A stretch of 5,476 nt of DNA from Bacteroidales bacterium (GTDB taxonomy: Bacteria; Bacteroidota; Bacteroidia; Bacteroidales; ML635J-15), in contig JAQVPT010000247.1 in assembly GCA_028701945.1 (NCBI GenBank), positions 1-5,476 on the forward strand. The letters run 5' to 3'. The notes below the pieces were generated by a model. It had not been told where the DNA came from. It did no database searches and worked only from the letters and a program-made list of their open reading frames with translations. Positions 1-5,476 of this stretch are shown one piece after another (the first letter of the stretch is position 1; each line of letters begins with the position of its first letter). The position numbers and the translations under genes were made by a program.

Positions 1-3000
1 ATAGCTCCTTTGGCAGCTATTAAAACACGTGTTCCATTCTTACACTTCTTCGACGGGTTTAGCACTTCTCACGAAATTCAAAAAGTAGAATGCCCCGAAA
101 TGGAAGATTTGGCAAAACTTCTTGATTGGGAAGCATTAGAGAGATTCCGTAGCAATGCACTTAATCCTCTTAATCCTGTTACCAAAGGTACAGCACAAAA
201 TCCTGATATCTATTTCCAAACACGAGAAGTCGCTAATAAATTTTATGAAAACATCCCCGAAGTAGTTGATGATTACATGCAGGAGATTACAAAACTTACT
301 GGCAGAACTTATCATCCATTTACTTATCACGGTGCAAAAGATGCTGAAAATGTTGTAGTGGCTATGGGTTCAATTACTGATACTCTTGTAGAAACTGTGG
401 ATTATCTTAACGCCCAAGGTAAAAATGTAGGTTTAATAACTGTTCATTTATATCGTCCGTTCTCAGAAAAATACTTTAGAAAAGTACTTCCAAAAACAGT
501 TAAAAAAATTGCTGTTCTCGACAGAACTAAAGAGATTGGTGCTAATGGCGAACCATTGTATCTTGATATTAAAGATATATTTTATAATGATGAAAATAGA
601 CCATTAGTAGTTGGTGGAAGATATGGACTTTCTTCAAAAGACACTACTCCATCAATGATGATTTCAGTTTTTGAAAATCTAGAAGCTGCAAAACCTAAAA
701 ATCGTTTTACTGTTGGGATTAATGATGACGTAACAAATCTTTCATTACCACTTACAGAAAATGTTTCTATCCTTTGTAAAGGAACATTTGAAGGTAAATT
801 TTATGGTCTCGGTTCTGACGGAACTGTTGGTGCAAATAAAAACTCAATTAAAATTATTGGCGAAACAACCGATAAATATTGTCAGGCATATTTTGCTTAC
901 GACTCTAAAAAATCTGGTGGCTTTACCGCATCTCACCTTCGTTTTGGTGACAAACTAATTAGAGCTCCATATTTGGTAACAACTCCCGATTTCGTTGCAT
1001 GTCATGTGCCTAAATATGTAGAAATGTATGATGTTCTAGAGGGAATTAAACCTAATGGAAGCTTCTTACTTAACTCGATTTTGTCTGTTGAAGAAACAAA
1101 GAAACAGTTGCCAGACCACATGAAGAAGACGCTTGCACAGAAAAATATTAATTTCTACATTATCAATGCAACAGAAATTGCCGAAGGAATTGGTCTTGGT
1201 AATAGAATTAATACAATTATGCAATCTGCTTTCTTTAAAATTTCTGAGGTAATTCCTTACGACCAGGCTGTCAAAGAAATGAAAGATATGATTGTTAAAT
1301 CATTTGGCAAAAAAGGTGAGAATGTTGTAAACATGAATTACAAGGCTGTTGATGCAGGTGGAAGTGTAACAAAAATTGAAATTCCTGCTGAATGGGCTAA
1401 TATCAAAACTGATGGATTTAAAATTACGAGAGATCGTGAAGTTCCTAAATTTGTTTCAGAAGTTGCTGATATTATGTATTCTCAAAATGGTGATAAACTT
1501 CCTGTATCTGCATTTCTTGGACGCGAAGACGGAACTTTTCCGAACGGCGGAACAAAATACGAAAAACGTGGTGTAGCTGCTAACGTTCCAGAATGGATTT
1601 CTGAAAATTGCATTCAGTGTAATCAATGTTCTTATGTTTGTCCTCACGCTGCAATTCGTCCTTTCTTATTAACAGATGACGAAGTTAAAAATGCACCGGC
1701 TGGCACAAAAACAGTTCAAGGAATTGGCGGAACTAAAGAATATCAATTCAAAATGCAAATTAGTGTACTCGACTGTACTGGTTGTGGTAACTGTGTGGAT
1801 GTTTGTCCTGCAAAAAACAAAGCTCTTGAATTGAAACCACTTGGTTCTCAAATGGACGAAGTTGATCGCTGGTTTTATATGGACGAAGTTGTTGGGTATA
1901 AAGATACTGTTTTAGAAAAAAGCAAGTCGCTTAAAAACTCACAGTTCTCTCAGCCTTTATTTGAATTCTCAGGTGCATGTGCTGGTTGTGGTGAAACACC
2001 TTATATTAAGGCTATTACTCAATTGTTTGGTGAAAGAATGATAGTTGCCAACGCAACTGGATGTTCTTCGATATATGGAGGTTCTGCGCCAGCTACTCCA
2101 TACTGTAAATCATATAATAGCAATAAAGGTCCAGCTTGGGCTAATTCGCTTTTTGAAGATAACGCAGAGTATGGTTATGGTATGATGGCAGCAACTGAAA
2201 AAATGAGAGAAAAAGTCTCTATGTTGCTAACAGAAGCAAAATGGACAGGCGAAGCTGCTGAAGCTGCAAAAGAATGGCTTGCTGGTATGGATAATGCCGA
2301 AGCATCCGAAAAAGCAACTGACAGATTGTTAGCCGCTATCGAGAAACTTAATGATCCTATCGCTAAAGAGGTAATGTCTAAGAAACATTATCTGCCAAAA
2401 CGTTCTGTTTGGGTATTTGGTGGTGACGGATGGGCTTATGATATCGGTTTTGGTGGACTTGATCATGTTATTGCATCTGGAAAAGACATAAATATTCTTG
2501 TTATGGATACAGAGGTTTATTCAAATACTGGTGGTCAGGCTTCAAAAGCTACTCCCGCTGCTGCAGTTGCAAAATTTGCTGCGTCTGGGATGAAAACCCG
2601 TAAAAAAGACCTTGGTGCTATGGCTATGACTTATGGATATGTTTACGTTGCACAAGTTGCTATGGGAGCAAGCCAAAGTCAGTATTTCAAAACTATAAAA
2701 GAAGCTGAAGCGTATCCAGGACCTTCATTGATTATTGCTTATGCTCCATGTATTAACCACGGGTTAAAAGCTGGTATGGGCAAAACTCAAGAAGAAGAAA
2801 AACGTGCTGTAGAATGCGGATATTGGGCTAACTATCGTTTTAACCCACTTCTTGAAAAAGAAGGTAAAAATCCATTTACATTAGATAGCAAAGAACCAGA
2901 TTGGAGCAAATTCCAAGAATTCTTAGACGGTGAAGTAAGATATACTGCACTTAGAAAAGATTTCCCAGAGAACGCAGATGTACTATTTACTGCTGCTCAA

Positions 3001-3054
3001 GAAAATGCAAAATGGAGATACAATTACTACAAAAGACTTGCTGATATGAAATAG
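1..3054 (+). CDS. nifJ: Pyruvate:ferredoxin (flavodoxin) oxidoreductase, 5'-truncated by the window edge
   Basis: Cytoplasmic homodimeric enzyme that oxidises pyruvate with CoA to acetyl-CoA and CO2, passing electrons through TPP and three 4Fe-4S clusters to ferredoxin or flavodoxin. The frame is open from base 1 (1017 codons to the TAG). Single-chain PFORs are near 1175 residues, so about 160 N-terminal residues of the pyruvate-binding domain lie outside; the TTG at base 10 is not a real start. Visible in order: the end of domain I (HFFDGFSTSHEIQKVE, 46-93); domain II with YRPF (451-462); the gamma/CoA domain (about 770-1340); the EKR linker (YEKRG, 1558-1572); a two-cluster ferredoxin domain with CxxCxxCxxxCP motifs (Cys codons 1609, 1618, 1627, 1639 and 1774, 1783, 1792, 1804); and the TPP domain. 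The proximal-cluster cysteines are at 1978, 1987, 2062 and 2749. The TPP motif runs from GDG (2422-2430) to NTGG (2524-2535). The frame is intact. One oddity is DGFS where I expect DGFR. A terminator follows closely, so this is probably the last gene of its transcript. Confidence 0.97.
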   Translation: MAPLAAIKTRVPFLHFFDGFSTSHEIQKVECPEMEDLAKLLDWEALERFRSNALNPLNPVTKGTAQNPDIYFQTREVANKFYENIPEVVDDYMQEITKLTGRTYHPFTYHGAKDAENVVVAMGSITDTLVETVDYLNAQGKNVGLITVHLYRPFSEKYFRKVLPKTVKKIAVLDRTKEIGANGEPLYLDIKDIFYNDENRPLVVGGRYGLSSKDTTPSMMISVFENLEAAKPKNRFTVGINDDVTNLSLPLTENVSILCKGTFEGKFYGLGSDGTVGANKNSIKIIGETTDKYCQAYFAYDSKKSGGFTASHLRFGDKLIRAPYLVTTPDFVACHVPKYVEMYDVLEGIKPNGSFLLNSILSVEETKKQLPDHMKKTLAQKNINFYIINATEIAEGIGLGNRINTIMQSAFFKISEVIPYDQAVKEMKDMIVKSFGKKGENVVNMNYKAVDAGGSVTKIEIPAEWANIKTDGFKITRDREVPKFVSEVADIMYSQNGDKLPVSAFLGREDGTFPNGGTKYEKRGVAANVPEWISENCIQCNQCSYVCPHAAIRPFLLTDDEVKNAPAGTKTVQGIGGTKEYQFKMQISVLDCTGCGNCVDVCPAKNKALELKPLGSQMDEVDRWFYMDEVVGYKDTVLEKSKSLKNSQFSQPLFEFSGACAGCGETPYIKAITQLFGERMIVANATGCSSIYGGSAPATPYCKSYNSNKGPAWANSLFEDNAEYGYGMMAATEKMREKVSMLLTEAKWTGEAAEAAKEWLAGMDNAEASEKATDRLLAAIEKLNDPIAKEVMSKKHYLPKRSVWVFGGDGWAYDIGFGGLDHVIASGKDINILVMDTEVYSNTGGQASKATPAAAVAKFAASGMKTRKKDLGAMAMTYGYVYVAQVAMGASQSQYFKTIKEAEAYPGPSLIIAYAPCINHGLKAGMGKTQEEEKRAVECGYWANYRFNPLLEKEGKNPFTLDSKEPDWSKFQEFLDGEVRYTALRKDFPENADVLFTAAQENAKWRYNYYKRLADMK

Positions 3055-3073
3055 CATTTCTTTAATATATTTC

Positions 3074-3111
3074 AAAAGAGCTGTCCGCCAATTGGTGGAC
3101 AGCTCTTTTTT
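3074..3111 (+). terminator. Rho-independent terminator of nifJ
   Basis: A 16-pair stem (arms 3074-3089 and 3094-3109) closes on an AATT tetraloop. All pairs are Watson-Crick except one G-T wobble (3087/3096). The GC-rich core GAGCTGTCC/GGACAGCTC is followed by a run of six T (3106-3111), then G and four more T. It starts 19 bases after the nifJ stop codon. The 5' arm begins with only four A, so on the minus strand the U-tract would be short. It might weakly stop transcripts coming from wecE as well, but its main direction is +. Confidence 0.93.
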
Positions 3112-3557
3112 GTTTTCGAGTTATACAACTTTGTGGAACCTTGATTATTACACCCAAGTTGCAGCAAATTTCACAAAAACAATCTCTATTCGGGTTATTA
3201 CCGCTTAGGGAGAGTTATCTTAAATTCTGACATTCGAGTTTGTGATTGCACAATTTTGAATGCTGGTTATTTGAATGCACTTATACCAACGATTTAACAG
3301 TAATCGAATATGTAGATAAATTTTACAATCGCATGATTGTCGAAAAGCCGATTGGCATACTTGCGGAAAAGAAAGTGTCTAAAAGTGGTAAAGACATAAA
3401 ATCCATAGATATTAATAGTATAAAAAATAAAGATGTCCATGAGATTGGAGCAGAATGACTATCAACAAACCGTGAACCGCGAAGATTCGGACAAACAATC
3501 TAATAACGGCTCAATACAATGCGTAAGATCTTAGCAAAGTTACTGAGTAAAGAAAAA
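3112..3557. other. Convergent intergenic region without a convincing gene
   Basis: About 445 bases separate the nifJ terminator from the end of the minus-strand wecE gene. I see no tRNA, clear repeat, insertion-sequence end or second strong terminator. The longest open frame is 3246-3458 (+), 70 codons from a TTG that directly follows an in-frame TGA. It has no ribosome binding site and no family I recognise. Its stretch ECTYTNDLTVIEYVDKFYNR faintly recalls the C-terminal end of IS3-type transposases (…EYI..FYNR…), but the expected following residues (RRHS.LGY) are absent. The same frame continues past the TGA as LSTNREPRRFGQTI before the next stop. This could be a decayed gene fragment or chance. 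The stretch just after the wecE stop holds only weak hairpins, so the terminator of that operon is not evident. Confidence 0.5.
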
Positions 3558-4694
3558 TTATTTAATTTCGAAAATTACGCTTACAATTTGCTCCATCTCA
3601 GCTTTACTCAATTCGTAATACATTGGCAACCTAAGCAAACAATCCGCATACCTGTCACATTCTGGCAACTCTCTGCCATCATGCTTCTCTTTATAAAATT
3701 CACTTTTGTGAAGTGCAAGATAATGGAAAACGGCTAATATTCCTTCTGATTTTAACCTATTGATTAAATCCGCTCTATATTCTAATGTGTTACACACCAA
3801 ATAATTCATATGAGCATTATTTGTAGCATAATCAGGAATTTCGGATAGTTTGAAATTATTAGATAATTCTGCAGGTTTTAGTAAATTGTAATATTGTTCC
3901 CAAATCTCTTTTCTTTTTTTCTGTATATCGTCTAAGTTTTCAATTTGTGCCCACAGAAATGCTGCGATAATTTCAGATGGTAAAAATGATGAGCCAGTAT
4001 CAACCCAACCATATTTATTTACTTCTCCTCTAAAAAACTCTGCGCGGTTAGTCCCTTTTTCCCAAATAATTTCTGAGCGTTTAACAAATCTCTCATCATT
4101 AATACAAAGCATCCCCCCCTCTCCACTGATAATGTTTTTAGTTTCGTGAAACGAGAATGCAGATAAATGTCCAATAGAACCTAAAGCTCGTTTAACGCCA
4201 TCTGCTCCTGTATAAAAAGAATCTATCGCTTGAGCTGCATCTTCAACCACAAAAAGATTATACTTTCCTGCAATTGCCATTATTTTATCCATATCACATG
4301 CAACACCTGCATAATGAACTGGAATAATAAGCTTTGTTTTATTAGTAATTAGTTCTTCAATTTTATTCTCATCAATCCCAGGATGGTCTGCACGACTGTC
4401 AGCAAAAACAATTTTAGCTCCTTGCCTCACAAACGCAAGAGCAGTAGAAACAAAAGTGTAAGATGGAATTATTACTTCATCGCCAGGTTCAATATTTAAT
4501 AATATAGCACACATTTCTAAGGCATCTGTGCAAGATGTTGTAAGTAAACACTTTTTAAAATTATATCTTGATTGAAAATAATCTTGACATAATTTTGTGT
4601 ATTTGCCGTTACCAGAAATTTTACCTGATTTTACAGCATCTTCAATGTAAAGTGTCTCTTTCCCTGTTAAATATGGTTTGTTAAACGGTATCAT
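3558..4694 (-). CDS. wecE: dTDP-4-amino-4,6-dideoxygalactose transaminase (WecE)
   Basis: PLP-dependent cytoplasmic aminotransferase of the DegT/DnrJ/EryC1 (sugar aminotransferase) family. It converts dTDP-4-keto-6-deoxyglucose to dTDP-Fuc4N, using glutamate as amino donor. The protein is 378 residues from the chosen ATG, against 376 for E. coli WecE as I remember it, and collinear with it throughout: MIPFN at the N-terminus, LLTTSCTDALEM (50-61), PGDEVIIPSYTFVSTA (70-85), IIPVHYAGVACDMDKIMA (123-140), VVEDAAQ (149-155, Asp152 expected to contact the PLP pyridine nitrogen), SFHETKN with the Schiff-base Lys186, EKGTNRAEFFRG, and NAHMNYLV near the C-terminus. A TTG two codons upstream (4700) also opens the frame. 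I prefer the ATG at 4694 because it gives the MIPFN start shared with E. coli and overlaps the upstream stop as ATGA. A short insertion (TGADGVK, about 162-168) before RALGSIGH is not in the E. coli protein. The gene is intact despite a seven-base C run at 4113-4119. Confidence 0.94.
   Translation of the reverse strand: MIPFNKPYLTGKETLYIEDAVKSGKISGNGKYTKLCQDYFQSRYNFKKCLLTTSCTDALEMCAILLNIEPGDEVIIPSYTFVSTALAFVRQGAKIVFADSRADHPGIDENKIEELITNKTKLIIPVHYAGVACDMDKIMAIAGKYNLFVVEDAAQAIDSFYTGADGVKRALGSIGHLSAFSFHETKNIISGEGGMLCINDERFVKRSEIIWEKGTNRAEFFRGEVNKYGWVDTGSSFLPSEIIAAFLWAQIENLDDIQKKRKEIWEQYYNLLKPAELSNNFKLSEIPDYATNNAHMNYLVCNTLEYRADLINRLKSEGILAVFHYLALHKSEFYKEKHDGRELPECDRYADCLLRLPMYYELSKAEMEQIVSVIFEIK
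4691..4694 (-). promoter_or_regulatory. ATGA start/stop overlap coupling wecD to wecE
   Basis: On the minus strand the wecE start ATG (4694-4692) shares bases with the wecD stop TGA (4693-4691). This arrangement usually means the downstream gene is translated by ribosomes finishing the upstream one, and no separate ribosome binding site is visible. It supports the ATG over the TTG at 4700 as the wecE start. Confidence 0.8.
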
Positions 4695-5398
4695 AGCCAA
4701 AAATGATAAATATTTGTACGAGTTTGTATTTTAAATCCACTTTTTTTGTAAAAACTTATTGCTCTTAAGTTAGCTGCTTGTGTTGCAACCTCCATTTGTT
4801 TAATATTATTTAGGAATAAGAAATTATTGCATGCATTAACTAAACATTCTCCAATTCCCTGACCTTGAGCGAGTTTCGACACTGATACTAAACCAATTAT
4901 ACCAATTTTTTCAGTTATTTTAATTGTTATTAGTCCTGTAATCTTCTCGTCGGCATTAATAAAAACTTTGTCAGCAATATCCCGATTTAGGGAATTTCTT
5001 ATCCAAGTTTTGTAAAGATTGTGGAAATCTGCAGATGAAAAACCGTTATCCAAATTAAAACGCGAATACTCCCCACTACTAATAGCTAAGTTATCGATCA
5101 TTTCATTTGATTTTGAACCAGTAAAATCTTGAATTAAACAATCAGTTTCTAATTCGGGTTCAACTTGTTTTGCTAAAATGATTTTTGTGTCTATTAAGTT
5201 AGGTCTGTAATTTTCCAACAAGTTGGTCTCATCATCAACATTTTCAAAAACATAAATCAAATCATATTTTTCATGTTTTGCCAGTTTTAAAGTATCTTCC
5301 AAATCTGCAAAAGTCGAGTTAAAAAAAACAATTCTTCCTATCTTTTTGTTAAAAAAAGAAGAGTCCCATTCTAAATATTCTATTCGTGGTAATTGCAT
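4691..5398 (-). CDS. wecD: GNAT N-acetyltransferase, WecD-like (dTDP-Fuc4N acetyltransferase)
   Basis: Predicted cytoplasmic acetyl-CoA-dependent transferase that would acetylate the 4-amino group of the WecE product, giving dTDP-Fuc4NAc. It has 235 residues, close to E. coli WecD (224). The N-terminal part has the IEYLEWDSSFFNKKIGRI pattern (6-23) found in WecD-like proteins, where an N-terminal subdomain precedes the GNAT fold. Next comes YSRFNLDNGFS (111-121), matching the SRF segment of WecD, and FHNLYKTWIRNSL (125-137). The acetyl-CoA pyrophosphate loop is QGQGIG (178-183). The C-terminal motif VATQAANLRAISFYKKSGF (204-222) closely resembles E. coli WecD; Tyr217 aligns with the tyrosine proposed there as general acid. 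The ATG at 5398 gives the expected N-terminus, and no clear Shine-Dalgarno precedes it. It lies directly upstream of wecE with a 4-base overlap, which is the main support for the specific substrate. By sequence alone, GNAT membership is certain, but another amino-sugar or amine acceptor is possible. Confidence 0.78.
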   Translation of the reverse strand: MQLPRIEYLEWDSSFFNKKIGRIVFFNSTFADLEDTLKLAKHEKYDLIYVFENVDDETNLLENYRPNLIDTKIILAKQVEPELETDCLIQDFTGSKSNEMIDNLAISSGEYSRFNLDNGFSSADFHNLYKTWIRNSLNRDIADKVFINADEKITGLITIKITEKIGIIGLVSVSKLAQGQGIGECLVNACNNFLFLNNIKQMEVATQAANLRAISFYKKSGFKIQTRTNIYHFWL

Positions 5399-5476
5399 TT
5401 ACTTTCTATTATATAATACGGTCTATTCTTTACTTTGTCAAATATTTTACCAATATATTGTCTTAAAATCCTTAAT
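5399..5476. other. Upstream region of wecD at the window edge
   Basis: These 78 AT-rich bases hold no visible coding frame of note. The 5' neighbour of wecD is not within view, so it cannot be said whether wecD is first in its operon. Confidence 0.5.
5413..5441 (-). promoter_or_regulatory. Possible sigma-70-like promoter ahead of wecD
   Basis: On the minus strand TTGACA (5441-5436) is followed after exactly 17 bases by TATTAT (5418-5413), a near-consensus -35/-10 pair. Transcription would start around 5406, leaving only a few bases before the wecD ATG at 5398. Two cautions apply. The DNA is very AT-rich, so a TATTAT match is cheap. If the host is a Bacteroidota, its main sigma factor prefers a TTTG/TAnnTTTG pattern, which is not clearly present at this spot. 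The pair may instead sit inside a longer operon entering from the right. Confidence 0.3.

Noticed and set aside
10..12. TTG at base 10 as the nifJ start
   Set aside because: The frame is open to base 1 and the protein there already aligns about 160 residues into PFOR; the gene is cut by the window edge.
761..1851. Several 60-66 codon frames on both strands inside nifJ
   Set aside because: They lie wholly within the well-conserved PFOR coding sequence in other frames and have no independent signals.
3246..3320. IS3-type transposase C-terminus
   Set aside because: Only a short EYVDKFYNR resemblance is present; the downstream conserved residues and any terminal inverted repeats are not visible.
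3246..3458. 70-codon open frame on the + strand as a real small gene
   Set aside because: It begins at a TTG right after an in-frame stop, lacks a ribosome binding site or promoter, and matches no family I can name; it is described under the intergenic region instead.
3471..3493. Short inverted pattern around CCGCGAAGATTCGG as a terminator for wecE
   Set aside because: The pairing is imperfect and short, and no T-run follows on the minus strand.
3519..3737. Open frame on the + strand overlapping the end of wecE
   Set aside because: Most of it is antisense to the conserved 3' end of wecE, with no similarity of its own.

Overview
The window carries three protein-coding genes and no RNA gene, intact mobile element or CRISPR array. 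The left 55% is the 3' part of a pyruvate:ferredoxin (flavodoxin) oxidoreductase gene (nifJ type) on the + strand. Its first ~160 codons lie outside the window, and a strong intrinsic terminator follows its stop codon. The right 35% is a two-gene minus-strand operon: a GNAT acetyltransferase resembling WecD, then a PLP-dependent sugar aminotransferase that is very clearly WecE. The two overlap by the four bases ATGA. The two transcription units converge on a ~450-base stretch with no convincing gene.

The organism is probably an anaerobic, AT-rich Bacteroidota (Bacteroidales-like) bacterium. Three things suggest this: the single-chain 4Fe-4S PFOR typical of fermentative anaerobes, the low-GC codon use, and the lack of clear Shine-Dalgarno sequences ahead of the two visible starts. 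This is inferred from general impression, not from a database comparison.

Functionally the two halves are unrelated. PFOR oxidises pyruvate to acetyl-CoA and CO2 and reduces ferredoxin, a central step in anaerobic energy metabolism. WecE and WecD act in sequence on dTDP-4-keto-6-deoxyglucose: transamination gives dTDP-Fuc4N (dTDP-4-amino-4,6-dideoxygalactose), and N-acetylation gives dTDP-Fuc4NAc, a donor for surface glycans. The gene order (wecD then wecE) matches the enterobacterial common antigen cluster of E. coli. The rest of the polysaccharide locus, if there is one, would lie beyond the right edge.

I see no sign of an undescribed system. The points most worth a second look are the unexplained convergent intergenic stretch with a possible decayed ORF, a substitution in a usually conserved PFOR motif, and the ATGA coupling that sets the wecE start.
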